Shown: positions 52,355-60,857, counted from the stretch's first letter. The stretch: DNA of 64,000 nt from an uncultured Prevotellaceae bacterium (GCA_900318865.1 ONMF01000002.1:124001-188000); one strand, 5' to 3'. The notes: a model not told the origin generated them from the sequence alone. Program-made: numbers and translations.

Positions 52355-53599
52355 ATGAGTTTTAGTATCAAGAATCTTTTCAAAAAAAGCAATTCGGTTG
52401 CACAACAGCAGGTTCAACCTTTGCTTGGCCAACAAGCACCAACAAATCCCAATGACCGCAGACTTGGTGAAACATACCAAAATTGGGGCATAAGAATGTG
52501 CGCCACCGTTGCTGGATCGGTTTCGGCACTTGCTCCCATGTTACAAAAGGCGTTCTTGGACGAATATAATGCTCAAGCACAAAATGCTGCATTGCAACAA
52601 CAGTTCAGGAGTAATATTCAATCACAAATACAACAAAAACAGAATGATGTGGCAAACATTAATAGCCAAGTCGAAAAAGAACAAGATACAATTCAAACTA
52701 AAAAAGATATAATCAAACAACATCAAGAACAAATAAAACAACTCAAAGAACTCAAGGAAACCAAAAACAAGGATGAGGTTGTGAAGTTTCGCATTGGTCT
52801 TCTTATCCTTTTGCCACTTACTTTCTATCTGATTCTCTTTTACAGTAGCACTTTCTATTCCGCTTTTTTAGAGAGCGGCATTGTTTCTGACGTTACAAAT
52901 GCAATGTTTAACCCCAAAGCGTTTCCTAATGCTTGGAGCAAAAGCATATTCTCATTCTTAATGATGATTTTGTTCCCTATTATATTTATGGGACTGGGAT
53001 TTAATTTGCATTATTTTGCCAAAGACAAAGGAATCTTGAAATATTTCAAGTTGATTGCCATTTTATTAGTGACATTTGCATTTGATTGTATTCTTGCATA
53101 TAAAATTGGTGAGAAAATCTATAATGGAATGGTTATGAACGGAATAATCCCTGATGGTGTTCCTTACACAATCTCAGCAGCAATGAAAGATGTGAGTTTT
53201 TGGGCTGTCATATTTTGTGGCTTCATCGCTTATATTATTTGGGGACTCGTATTCGATCAGATTATGAGCGCATATTCCAAACTCGATTTAAATAAAGTCC
53301 AAATAAGGAATTTGGAAAAAAACATTTTAGGCTTGGAAAGTGACATTGAATCACTTGGTAATAGCATAACTAACCACAACTCACAAATCGCCACACTGCA
53401 AAATGAAATAACTGAATTAGAAGCCAATCTCACTAATAGAGTAAACATCAATTATGCCGTCATTCGACGTGAAATGACCAATTTTTTCACTGGGTGGATT
53501 ACCCAAATGAATGTTTTAGGTATAAGCGCAATCGAACAAACAAACGCCAACTCTACATTTAGCAATTCAATATCAACTTTAATACCTCAACAGCAATGA
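52355..53599 (+). CDS. Four-helix membrane protein flanked by two coiled coils
   Basis: I do not recognise this 414-residue protein. The N-terminal 45 residues are polar. A small Ala-rich hydrophobic patch follows, then a Gln/Lys-rich coiled coil at about 75-140. Four transmembrane helices lie near 145-172, 198-220, 230-250 and 280-300. A second coiled coil runs at about 305-365 with heptad-like ILGLESDIESLGNSI spacing. The two coiled coils would lie on the same side if all four helices span. The gene is strongly AT-rich, 11 nt after the TerB-like gene, and overlaps the next start by 4 nt (ATGA). It may be the membrane platform of a three-protein complex. Confidence 0.75.
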   Translation: MSFSIKNLFKKSNSVAQQQVQPLLGQQAPTNPNDRRLGETYQNWGIRMCATVAGSVSALAPMLQKAFLDEYNAQAQNAALQQQFRSNIQSQIQQKQNDVANINSQVEKEQDTIQTKKDIIKQHQEQIKQLKELKETKNKDEVVKFRIGLLILLPLTFYLILFYSSTFYSAFLESGIVSDVTNAMFNPKAFPNAWSKSIFSFLMMILFPIIFMGLGFNLHYFAKDKGILKYFKLIAILLVTFAFDCILAYKIGEKIYNGMVMNGIIPDGVPYTISAAMKDVSFWAVIFCGFIAYIIWGLVFDQIMSAYSKLDLNKVQIRNLEKNILGLESDIESLGNSITNHNSQIATLQNEITELEANLTNRVNINYAVIRREMTNFFTGWITQMNVLGISAIEQTNANSTFSNSISTLIPQQQ

Positions 53600-54474
53600 A
53601 AAAGAATATCACGTTTGCATTTGCAATCACTCTTGTTTTCATATTTTTGATGAAACTCACCTGCTCCTGTAGTAGTGGGGAGAGTAATGATGCATCGAAG
53701 AAAGAAAACTCAAACGATTCAAAAAAAATCAACATTACTTTGTTAATTGATTTATCCGATAGGATTATTCGGCCCAATCCTAATCAACTGAATATCGACT
53801 TGGATATCGCCGAATTTCTTACAAAAAGTTTTACTGATTCATGCATGCATTGGGAATCAAGCATTAAGGGTAATGGACTGCAAAATGCAGAACACAGTTT
53901 TAAAATCATGTTCTACCCAGAGCCCAACGACCCATCTGTAAATTCTCTTGCAGCCAAACTTCAGATTGATGCAAGCAATATTCCACAGGGCAAAGAAAAA
54001 CTACACATCATTAAAGATGCCCCAGACACTATAAGGCATAATCTCAATCAGATTTATAATATAGCTACAAAAGCAGGAAATTTTCATGGCAGTGATATTT
54101 GGGGATTTTTTGACTCAGGAGATGTGGAGGCACAGTGCATCCGTAAAGATTATCGAAATATCCTTGTGATTCTTACTGATGGCTACTTATATGAGCGTTC
54201 CAACCTAATACACAATGGCAACAGTACAAATTACATAACAGATGCAGTTCTCAAAAATCCAAATTCAGGACTCATTGCGAATCGGAACAACCTCAATAAT
54301 CTTGAAGTATTAATTTTAGAAATCAACCCAAAAGACCCTCATCACTTGCAAAAAATGAAATCGCTCCTTACAGACTGGATAAAAAAACAAGGAGTAAAAC
54401 ATTGTGAAGTGACCAAAACGCAACTTCAAGTCAACACTCAAACCACTATCAATAATTTTTTGAACAATAAATAA
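53596..54474 (+). CDS. VWA-like lipoprotein
   Basis: This 292-residue protein has a lipoprotein signal with Cys23/Cys25 (FLMKLTCSCSSG) and a Ser/Asn/Lys linker. The fold looks like a von Willebrand A domain: first strand ITLLIDLSDR (Asp52, Ser54), a GSD segment at 165-167, and NILVILTDGYL at 188-198, typical of the strand bearing the third metal-site Asp. The second Ser of the classical DxSxS motif is replaced by Arg, so the metal site may be altered. The start overlaps the membrane gene by ATGA, implying coupling. A hairpin terminator follows. Function unknown; VWA partners are common in Ter-type systems. Confidence 0.75.
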   Translation: MKKNITFAFAITLVFIFLMKLTCSCSSGESNDASKKENSNDSKKINITLLIDLSDRIIRPNPNQLNIDLDIAEFLTKSFTDSCMHWESSIKGNGLQNAEHSFKIMFYPEPNDPSVNSLAAKLQIDASNIPQGKEKLHIIKDAPDTIRHNLNQIYNIATKAGNFHGSDIWGFFDSGDVEAQCIRKDYRNILVILTDGYLYERSNLIHNGNSTNYITDAVLKNPNSGLIANRNNLNNLEVLILEINPKDPHHLQKMKSLLTDWIKKQGVKHCEVTKTQLQVNTQTTINNFLNNK

Positions 54475-54487
54475 CAATTAAATATTA

Positions 54488-54521
54488 AAAAATGAGGGCA
54501 TAAACATGTGTCCTCATTTTT
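54488..54521 (+). terminator. Terminator at the end of the AT-rich three-gene island
   Basis: A 10-bp stem AAAAATGAGG (54488-54497) pairs with 54512-54521 across a 14-nt loop, ending in T residues, 13 nt after the VWA-like gene. Confidence 0.78.
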
Positions 54522-54585
54522 AATACGTTCGTTTTTGGCATGGATTTTGTAATAGTTCTGCTGTTCCTAATTCTGTTCTTTTTGC

Positions 54586-54960
54586 ATGATAGCACGGATA
54601 TTCGACATGACCGCACAATGGTTGTTCACAACAAGCCAAAAACTGCACCTAACCTACAATGAAATGAACATTGTGGTTTATTACATGATGGTGCCGCTCA
54701 CTTGGCTCATCATGCTCGATGCCATTATCGGCAGCTGGCCCTGGCTCACTGTTGCATGGATCGCCGCCTGCATGGTGGTCATGATTGTGCATCGCAAAAA
54801 TTTCGAGCAGTGGTGCGACTCGGTGTTTAAACGCTCAGTCGATTTCTTACTGTGGTTCCGGCGAGTGGGTTGGAATTATACCCTGGCGTCGGTTATCATT
54901 TGCGTAGCAGTTCCGCTTCTGATATATGCCATTTTGACCATTTTACTAATCATCTTATAA
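54586..54960 (+). CDS. Small integral membrane protein
   Basis: I do not recognise this 124-residue protein. Three hydrophobic helices are visible: near residues 28-47 (NIVVYYMMVPLTWLIMLDAI), 50-67 and 98-124, the last ending the protein (LLIYAILTILLIIL). An internal ATG at 54607 (MTAQWL) could be the real start. GC content is closer to the chromosome than to the preceding island. The lipoprotein gene begins 15 nt downstream, so the two are probably one transcript. No function can be suggested from sequence. Confidence 0.65.
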   Translation: MIARIFDMTAQWLFTTSQKLHLTYNEMNIVVYYMMVPLTWLIMLDAIIGSWPWLTVAWIAACMVVMIVHRKNFEQWCDSVFKRSVDFLLWFRRVGWNYTLASVIICVAVPLLIYAILTILLIIL

Positions 54961-54974
54961 CATTCCATCTGCTT

Positions 54975-55793
54975 ATGAAACATTTTCACCTCATCGTGCT
55001 GCTGGCCGCTCTGCTCTTCGTTGCTTGCAACCAGAAGCCATCCAAGAGTAATTCTCTCAGCGTGGCCGTTACCCTGCCCGAGGGCTTGCAGCCACAAGAC
55101 ACCACCGAATTTATCGATGTTTTCCGCACCTTTCTGGAAGGGCCGCGCAAGGACCTCGACTCGCTGGCAAAAATGTCGGCAGCGGTCGCCTTCACGACGG
55201 GCCAGCAGATGAGCGAACAACAACTGAAACAGTACCTCAGTGCCAACACCGCTCATGTGGACTCCATCATGCACCGGTGCATCGACATGACCATCGAGGG
55301 TGACTTTACTCACTTGATGGAGGTGCTGGAGCAAGAACGGATGAATGTGTTCGTACATCCGGCCTGCACCACCGAGGGCATTCTGATGTACGACGCGGTT
55401 TTGATGACCCTGTACCAGACTTTGCTCGACAACAACGGCAACCCCTCGCAGGAACATCAGCAAAAAACGCTTCACATCTACGAAACCGAAGAGGTTTTGC
55501 TGGCTTTTCGCATTTTCACCGACAATGGCACAGGCGATTTAGACTATGTCATGGAGCAGTATGGCTACATTTTAGTCGACCTGCTCAAGGTGTACCGCCA
55601 AACGGGCAATAAGGAAAAAGCCATAGCCACAGCCCACAAACTCAACGATTTTCATGAGGCAAGATTCGGAAGCGATGACGAACTCTACGCTCAGTCGGTC
55701 AAACTATTGGGCGACATCTATGGCGAATATCAGATGACGGCACAGCGCGACAGCTGCTACCGCATCTACAACAAACTGAGCGGCACCAAATAA
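54975..55793 (+). CDS. Putative lipoprotein of unknown function
   Basis: This 272-residue protein begins with a clear lipoprotein signal (MKHFHLIVLLAALLFVAC, lipid Cys18). I chose the ATG at 54975 because the frame upstream lies within the preceding gene and lacks signal character. The body is helical and acidic, with LLDNNGNPSQEHQQKTLHIYE and VYRQTGNKEKAIATAHKLND. The latter segment resembles a TPR helix pair. No catalytic motif is seen. It ends the two-gene run with the small membrane protein and is followed by a strong terminator. Confidence 0.72.
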   Translation: MKHFHLIVLLAALLFVACNQKPSKSNSLSVAVTLPEGLQPQDTTEFIDVFRTFLEGPRKDLDSLAKMSAAVAFTTGQQMSEQQLKQYLSANTAHVDSIMHRCIDMTIEGDFTHLMEVLEQERMNVFVHPACTTEGILMYDAVLMTLYQTLLDNNGNPSQEHQQKTLHIYETEEVLLAFRIFTDNGTGDLDYVMEQYGYILVDLLKVYRQTGNKEKAIATAHKLNDFHEARFGSDDELYAQSVKLLGDIYGEYQMTAQRDSCYRIYNKLSGTK

Positions 55794-55813
55794 GCGGTCA
55801 CAACCACACAGCA

Positions 55814-55853
55814 CGGGCCGGCAGCATCTCGATGGAGGATAACTGCCGGCCCG
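55814..55853. terminator. Terminator between convergent lipoprotein gene and glmM
   Basis: A perfect 11-bp GC-rich stem (55814-55824 with 55843-55853) is followed by TTTATTT on the plus strand. Confidence 0.85.
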
Positions 55854-55879
55854 TTTATTTCATGAGAGGCTGAAGATGG

Positions 55880-57265
55880 TCAGCAAAGCTTCATCACGAT
55901 TTGCTTCACGTCTTCGCCCAGCTGCTGCGCCTCCTGCATGGTGTGCGCCTCGCTGTAGATGCGGATGATGGGCTCGGTGTTGCTCTTGCGCAGATGCACC
56001 CACGAGTTGTCGAAGTCGATTTTCACGCCATCGATGGTGGTGACACGCTCGCCGGCGTAATGCTGCTTCACGGCCTCCAGAATAGCGTCAACATCCATGC
56101 CGGGACGCAACTCGAGCTTGGTCTTGGCGATGGCGTACTGAGGATAGGTCTGTTTGAGCTCGCTCACCTTCATTCCGCTGCGGGCCAGCAGCGACAGGAA
56201 CAGGGCCACGCCCACCAGCGCATCGCGGCCGTAGTGCAATTCGGGATAAATGACCCCGCCATTTCCCTCGCCGCCAATCACGGCTCCGGTGCGGCGCATC
56301 TCGGTGGTGACATTCACCTCGCCCACGGCGGCAGCCGTGTAGGAGCAGCCATGGCGCTCGGTCACATCGCGCAGCGCGCGCGACGACGACAGGTTGCTCA
56401 CCGTGGCACCCGGCGTGTGGGCCAGCACATAGTCGGCCACAGCCACCAGCGTGTACTCCTCGACAAAGAACTCACCGTTCTCCATCACGATGGCCAGGCG
56501 GTCAACATCGGGGTCTACGACAAAGCCCACATCGGCAAGGCCTTGACGCATGAAATCACTGATAGCCGTCAGGTTCTCAGGTATTGGCTCGGGCGTGTGG
56601 CCAAAGTTGCCCGTCGGGTCACAAAAAAGTTTTTCCACCTTATTCACACCCAGTGCCTCGAGCAGCATGGGTATGGCAACGCCGCCCACCGAGTTTACGG
56701 CATCCACGGCCACCGTGAACCGTGCACGCTTGATGGCATCAACGTCGACCAGCGGCAAGGCCAGCACCGCGTCGATGTGCCGGCGCAGGTAGGTGTAGTT
56801 TTTTTGCTCGCGTCCCAGATGATCCACATCGGCGCAGTCGAAATCTTCGGCTTCGGCAAGCCTGAGCACTTCCTTGCCCTCGGCGTCGGTCAGGAACTCG
56901 CCGTTGTGATTGAGCAGCTTCAGCGCATTCCACTGCTTGGGGTTGTGCGAGGCAGTGATGATGATGCCGCCACAGGCTTTCTCGCCCACTACAGCCAGTT
57001 CGGTGGTAGGCGTTGTGGCCAGCCCGATGTTGACAACGTCGAAGCCCATGCCAGTGAGGGTGCCCACCACCAGGTTGAGCACCATCCGGCCCGACACACG
57101 GGCGTCGCGGCCCACCACGATAACATCCGAGCGGACAGGGCTGTTACGCCTCATAAAGGTGGCATAGGCCGAAGTGAATTTCACAATGTCGAGCGGCGTC
57201 AGTCCGTCGCCTGCGCGGCCCCCGATGGTGCCGCGAATTCCCGAAATAGATTTAATCAGTGACAC
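55880..57265 (-). CDS. glmM: Phosphoglucosamine mutase
   Basis: This enzyme converts glucosamine-6-phosphate to glucosamine-1-phosphate for UDP-GlcNAc and peptidoglycan synthesis. The 461-residue alpha-D-phosphohexomutase starts with SGIRGTIGG. The phosphoserine loop is TASHNPKQWNALKL with Ser106. The metal loop is DPDVDRLAI, the sugar loop GGEGNGGVIYPELH, and the phosphate loop RKSNTEPIIRIYSEA. The TASHNP form with the Bacteroidota-type flanks supports GlmM, although a related phosphomannomutase/phosphoglucomutase remains possible. It follows the DUF4827-like gene by 43 nt; nrnA, DUF4827 and glmM form one transcript. Confidence 0.9.
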   Translation of the reverse strand: MSLIKSISGIRGTIGGRAGDGLTPLDIVKFTSAYATFMRRNSPVRSDVIVVGRDARVSGRMVLNLVVGTLTGMGFDVVNIGLATTPTTELAVVGEKACGGIIITASHNPKQWNALKLLNHNGEFLTDAEGKEVLRLAEAEDFDCADVDHLGREQKNYTYLRRHIDAVLALPLVDVDAIKRARFTVAVDAVNSVGGVAIPMLLEALGVNKVEKLFCDPTGNFGHTPEPIPENLTAISDFMRQGLADVGFVVDPDVDRLAIVMENGEFFVEEYTLVAVADYVLAHTPGATVSNLSSSRALRDVTERHGCSYTAAAVGEVNVTTEMRRTGAVIGGEGNGGVIYPELHYGRDALVGVALFLSLLARSGMKVSELKQTYPQYAIAKTKLELRPGMDVDAILEAVKQHYAGERVTTIDGVKIDFDNSWVHLRKSNTEPIIRIYSEAHTMQEAQQLGEDVKQIVMKLC

Positions 57266-57308
57266 GATTGTAGAGTATTTTGAAGATTATTGATGTGTGA
57301 TGACGGTT

Positions 57309-57887
57309 TTAGATGTGGCTGCGGAAATACCTGATGTGAAACACATAGGGCTGCACATAAGAAATCTCGGAGGTGAGGCCAAATTGCGACTTGACAAGCA
57401 GGTTTATCTCGCTGTCCACGCCCACGTATTCCAGTGGCAGCTGCAACCCGTAGCCCCATTGTGACGACATCGGCAGCGTAAAGTCGGAGTAGATGAAATA
57501 GCTGGGGTTGGCGCTCATGTCGGTGGAATTGCCTTCATAAGGCGTCAGATTGCCGGTGTCGTACCACTGATTGATATTGTACCGCGTGTAGCGGAAGTAG
57601 ATGGTTTGCCCTTTCATGGCGCGGTCTTCCTTGCGAGGCGTGCACTTGATTACCTGCATGTACACGTTCCCGTCGGGGTTGATGCGGTAGAATGGCGCAT
57701 CCTCACCGGTTTCAAACACCGTGTCGGCAGGAATATTGTTCTCCACACGCTTGGTGGTCAAGTATGAATTGCACGAGTTTCGCTCGGTGTTCAAGCGGTT
57801 GGCATAGCTCTCACTGTCGCCACACGATGCGCACACGGTCGCCAGCGCCGCCGCAAGGGCCATTACCACTGTTTTTGTCATTTTCAT
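57309..57887 (-). CDS. DUF4827-like lipoprotein
   Basis: This 192-residue lipoprotein has a lipobox ending at Cys22 (TVCASC). The body contains a conserved-looking helical start (DSESYANRLNTERNSCNSYL) and a beta domain with IYFRYTRYNINQWY and YGLQLPLEYVGVDSEINLLV. The core resembles FKBP-type peptidyl-prolyl isomerase folds without the catalytic residues being evident; I assign the DUF4827 family from this and the neighbourhood. The start overlaps the nrnA stop by 4 nt, and glmM follows after 43 nt. Gene order nrnA, DUF4827, glmM appears to be conserved in Bacteroidales, from memory. Confidence 0.75.
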   Translation of the reverse strand: MKMTKTVVMALAAALATVCASCGDSESYANRLNTERNSCNSYLTTKRVENNIPADTVFETGEDAPFYRINPDGNVYMQVIKCTPRKEDRAMKGQTIYFRYTRYNINQWYDTGNLTPYEGNSTDMSANPSYFIYSDFTLPMSSQWGYGLQLPLEYVGVDSEINLLVKSQFGLTSEISYVQPYVFHIRYFRSHI

Positions 57888-58945
57888 CTTTCTATATCTG
57901 TTTCGTTTTTATTCTCGGTTGATTTGTTTTCCTTCATTTCTTCCAATATGGAGTGGAAGGTCTTCACGGCTTCGTCCATGGTGCCATAGAACTCACCACC
58001 CGCGGCATTGAGATGGCCGCCGCCGTTGAAATACTTCTCACAGATGGTGTTCACCGCAAAATCGCCTTCCGACCGGCACGACACTTTCACATAGTCGCAC
58101 TCCTCGCGGAAGTAGACCACCCAGTTCACCTCGGGAATCGACAGAGGCTTGTTCACAAGGCCCTCGGTGTCGCCCCGGCGGTAGTTGTAGCGGGTCAGCT
58201 CGTCGCGCGTGAGTACAATCAACGCCACGCCCATGTCGGGATAAAGCTCCATTTTCTGGCTCAGCGCATAGCCCTGCAGCCGCACGCTGTCGGCACTGAA
58301 AGTGTTCATCGCCAACTTGTAGAGCCGGTTACGGTCGGGGTGGCGGCGCATCAGCGATGCCACTATCTCGTAGACCTCGGCACTGTCGTTGCCGTAGGTG
58401 AAATTGCCGGTGTCGGTCATCATGCCGGTGTAGAGACACTGGGCCGCAAAACGGTCGAGCAGACTGAGCAAGCCCATCTGCATGAACACGCGGAACACAA
58501 GCTCACATGTCGACGATGCGTCGGGCTCCGACACCATCAGGTCGAACACCCCCTCCTCGGGCGACAGATGGTGGTCAATCAGCACCCGCCGCGCCGATGA
58601 CTGGCCGATGACTTCCCCCACCTTGTCAACACGATGCAGGCGGTTGAAATCCAAGCAGAATATCAGGTCGGCATGCTCAAGAACGTAGCGCGCCCGCAAC
58701 TCGGTTTTGGTAAACACCACCACCGTGCGCACGCCCGGCACAAACGACAGAGAGCGGGGCACCATGTCGGGGGTCACCACCTGCACCTCTTTACCCAGCC
58801 GCTGCAGCATGTGGGCCAAGGCCAGCGACGACCCGATGGCATCGCCGTCGGGCGACAGATGACACGTCACCGCGATGTTCTTGGCTCCGTCAATCATCGT
58901 GCGCATGCGTGCAATGACACGGCTGTCTATGATATTACTGATCAT
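57884..58945 (-). CDS. nrnA: DHH/DHHA1 phosphoesterase (NrnA-like oligoribonuclease/pAp phosphatase)
   Basis: This 353-residue manganese-dependent enzyme degrades short RNA oligonucleotides and 3'-phosphoadenosine 5'-phosphate. The metal motifs are HLSPDGDAIGSS, the DHH core in VLIDHHLSPEE, and TGMMTDTGNFTYGN. The DHHA1 domain has the substrate loop FNGGGHLNAAGGEF. It heads the operon with the DUF4827-like gene and glmM, directly behind a consensus promoter. All expected residues are present. Confidence 0.92.
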   Translation of the reverse strand: MISNIIDSRVIARMRTMIDGAKNIAVTCHLSPDGDAIGSSLALAHMLQRLGKEVQVVTPDMVPRSLSFVPGVRTVVVFTKTELRARYVLEHADLIFCLDFNRLHRVDKVGEVIGQSSARRVLIDHHLSPEEGVFDLMVSEPDASSTCELVFRVFMQMGLLSLLDRFAAQCLYTGMMTDTGNFTYGNDSAEVYEIVASLMRRHPDRNRLYKLAMNTFSADSVRLQGYALSQKMELYPDMGVALIVLTRDELTRYNYRRGDTEGLVNKPLSIPEVNWVVYFREECDYVKVSCRSEGDFAVNTICEKYFNGGGHLNAAGGEFYGTMDEAVKTFHSILEEMKENKSTENKNETDIER

Positions 58946-58968
58946 TACGCTCCAATCGGTTTAATTGG

Positions 58969-59000
58969 CAAAATTAGCACAATCTGAATACAAAAGCAAA
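58969..59000 (-). promoter_or_regulatory. Bacteroidota promoter of the nrnA-glmM operon
   Basis: The minus strand carries TAATTTTG at 58976-58969 and TTTG at 59000-58997, 20 nt apart, 23 nt before the ATG. Confidence 0.78.
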
Positions 59001-59357
59001 TTTTCATTCGCTTTTTGTTGAAACAGAAAAATTGAGAGTACATATTATAACCCAAAACAGCCTCACACCACGCATGGCGGCCACCGGAGGGGTTTCCCGT
59101 GGTCGCTTCAGGTTATTGTTGACGACACCTTGCCGCATAAGATAACGTGAGTTCGGCATAAATCTGGCTAATAGTCAGATGTCAACGACTCTTCCCCTAA
59201 GATAGGGGGAGCGGCCCATCGGGCCAAGGGAGTGTGTCCCGCGGCGACAATGGACAGTCATGCGGTAGCGACACACTCCTCCGCACTAAACGAAGGAGCA
59301 GAGTTTCGCTCCAAGTCTTTCACATTCAGAAAAGCTTGAGCAAGTTTAGTTTATCGC
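59001..59357. other. Gene-free stretch with dispersed-repeat text
   Basis: No gene is visible. The stretch contains CCCCTAAGATAGGGGG, the palindrome GGCCCATCGGGCC and a 10-bp inverted repeat around 59229-59279. Similar CCCCTCT/AGAGGGGG and GGCCCTCCGGGCC text is found at 11.80-11.84 kb, so this looks like a member of an intergenic repeat family. Confidence 0.55.
59229..59279. repeat. Inverted repeat in intergenic region
   Basis: GGAGTGTGTC at 59229-59238 is the exact reverse complement of 59270-59279, with a 31-nt middle. It could form a hairpin behind the minus-strand gene at 59358, or be the ends of a small non-coding element. Confidence 0.6.
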
Positions 59358-60155
59358 TCACTTAACCAAGATTTTCTTGCCGTTCTCGATGACGATGCCC
59401 TTGTAGTCGCGGCCCGCGGGCTGGCCCATGAGGTTGTGACGCTGGCCGCTCTTGGCGGTCGGTGCGTTCATTTCCTCAATGGTGGTGGGAAGGTCGGAGG
59501 AGCCTGTGTACTCTACGACATCGCCGCCGTTGTGGTCATACACGTTCCACCCCTTAGCCTTTGCCGCGGCAACCTGCTCGGCGGTACAGATGTTCTTCTC
59601 GTTAGCGTTCTGCGTATCGACAACAACCAACGTGCCGTTCTCCACCGCGGGCAGACTGGCAATCAGCTCTTCCATAGCGGCTTGTCCTATCTGGTTTCCG
59701 TAGCACTCCACATGGGTAATCCTGAGATTATGGCTGAAATCAAGCGAGGAAAAAAGGTTGTTTGGGCATAACAGCTGCCACAAATCGGGGTTGTACTGGA
59801 GGTCGACATCCGCAATCTCGTTGTTGCTGCAATCGATGCGGCCAGCGTGTTCAAACAACTCGATGGGCTGGATGGTCTGGAATTTGGTGTCGTCGCCGGT
59901 GTTGAACAGCCATACATACTCCTGGCCTGCCCGTTTTTGGTCAAAAGCTATCAACTCCTCTCGTGAAATGGAGCCATTCTTGTCGGAATCAACAGCATCG
60001 AAGATGGATTTCCATGCTGCCCCCCCACCAAATTCCTCTATATCAAGCGAACCATTGGAGTTCGTGTCGTGCTCGTTGAATTTTGCGTACTCGGCGGCAT
60101 TGACACCACACCACCATGCCAGGCACGAAATAACGATAATAATACTTCTTTTCAT
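59358..60155 (-). CDS. Secreted EF-hand/leucine-rich-like protein with sorting-type tail
   Basis: This 265-residue exported protein has a signal peptide of about 20 residues (ISCLAWWCGVNA). Two EF-hand loops follow, DTNSNGSLDIEE near 30-41 and DSDKNGSISREE near 56-67. A short leucine-rich-like region comes next, where IDCSNNEIADVDLQYNP, LDFSHNLRITHVECYGNQI and spaced Asn/Leu give the repeat pattern. The tail RHNLMGQPAGRDYKGIVIEN, ending in GKKILVK, is the sorting-type C-terminus common in Bacteroidales secreted proteins. The 60210 gene precedes it by 54 nt on the same strand. Function is unknown; calcium binding is probable. Confidence 0.8.
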   Translation of the reverse strand: MKRSIIIVISCLAWWCGVNAAEYAKFNEHDTNSNGSLDIEEFGGGAAWKSIFDAVDSDKNGSISREELIAFDQKRAGQEYVWLFNTGDDTKFQTIQPIELFEHAGRIDCSNNEIADVDLQYNPDLWQLLCPNNLFSSLDFSHNLRITHVECYGNQIGQAAMEELIASLPAVENGTLVVVDTQNANEKNICTAEQVAAAKAKGWNVYDHNGGDVVEYTGSSDLPTTIEEMNAPTAKSGQRHNLMGQPAGRDYKGIVIENGKKILVK

Positions 60156-60209
60156 TGTCTGGATACTATTATTTACAGATGAATGTCACATTCGTTCTTC
60201 GACTGCCAT

Positions 60210-60839
60210 TTATTCGGCCTCGCAATCACCCTCCTCCTCAAACGCGTTTATCGCCATGCGGAGTTGGTTGATATTGAAACGTATTAAGTCATTGTAATCC
60301 CATTGCCCCGACTGTTCAAGCATTTCAAGCATCTCCCGAAGCTGGTCGACACCCATTTCATCGATGAAATTGTCGTCTATCGGCACGCTGAAAAGCCAGT
60401 CGCAATGACTCACACCTCCACTAACTCTCTTTTGCCATTCCCTGCAGTACCGCTCTGGGCTATCGGCCGCAAAAACCACATAATAGGGGTTGTCCTCTTG
60501 GTATTGCTCCAAGCAAGCTATCATTGTCACCGTTTTACCCAACTTCTTCACCACATAGTCGCACGAATGGATATAAGGTGATTGAGGAAACATTGAACTG
60601 TAGCGGTTCACAGTGTTCTTATCACGAGTGAGCACAATTTCGGTATTGTTACTGTCATAGTAGTACACATATCCGTCGGGCAACACTTGTTTGAGTTTGA
60701 AAATGTGCATTCGGCTGCACAATACAGAAGCCTTTGACAAGTCAATCCAATCCTGGCTGGTGGCACTGAGACAGAATAACGCGAAAACGATGAAAAGGGT
60801 TGCTCTGCATAAAGCGTTGGGCAGTTGAATTTGTCGCAT
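60210..60839 (-). CDS. Exported protein of unknown function
   Basis: I do not recognise this protein. From the ATG at 60839 it has 209 residues with a signal sequence (CRATLFIVFALFCLSATS). The mature part is acidic with many Tyr, Asp and Glu. It contains YVYYYDSNNTEIVLTRDKN and ends in a Glu-rich AFEEEGDCEAE. An in-frame ATG at 60884 exists, but a candidate -7 box lies between the two, so the shorter form is preferred. It is followed on the same strand by the EF-hand protein gene. Confidence 0.65.
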   Translation of the reverse strand: MRQIQLPNALCRATLFIVFALFCLSATSQDWIDLSKASVLCSRMHIFKLKQVLPDGYVYYYDSNNTEIVLTRDKNTVNRYSSMFPQSPYIHSCDYVVKKLGKTVTMIACLEQYQEDNPYYVVFAADSPERYCREWQKRVSGGVSHCDWLFSVPIDDNFIDEMGVDQLREMLEMLEQSGQWDYNDLIRFNINQLRMAINAFEEEGDCEAE

Positions 60840-60857
60840 AGTTGTAATTTTTTGCCA

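Noticed and set aside
54852-54974. An upstream start for the 55-kb lipoprotein gene
   Set aside because: It would overlap the preceding membrane protein gene and bury the clear lipoprotein signal starting at 54975.
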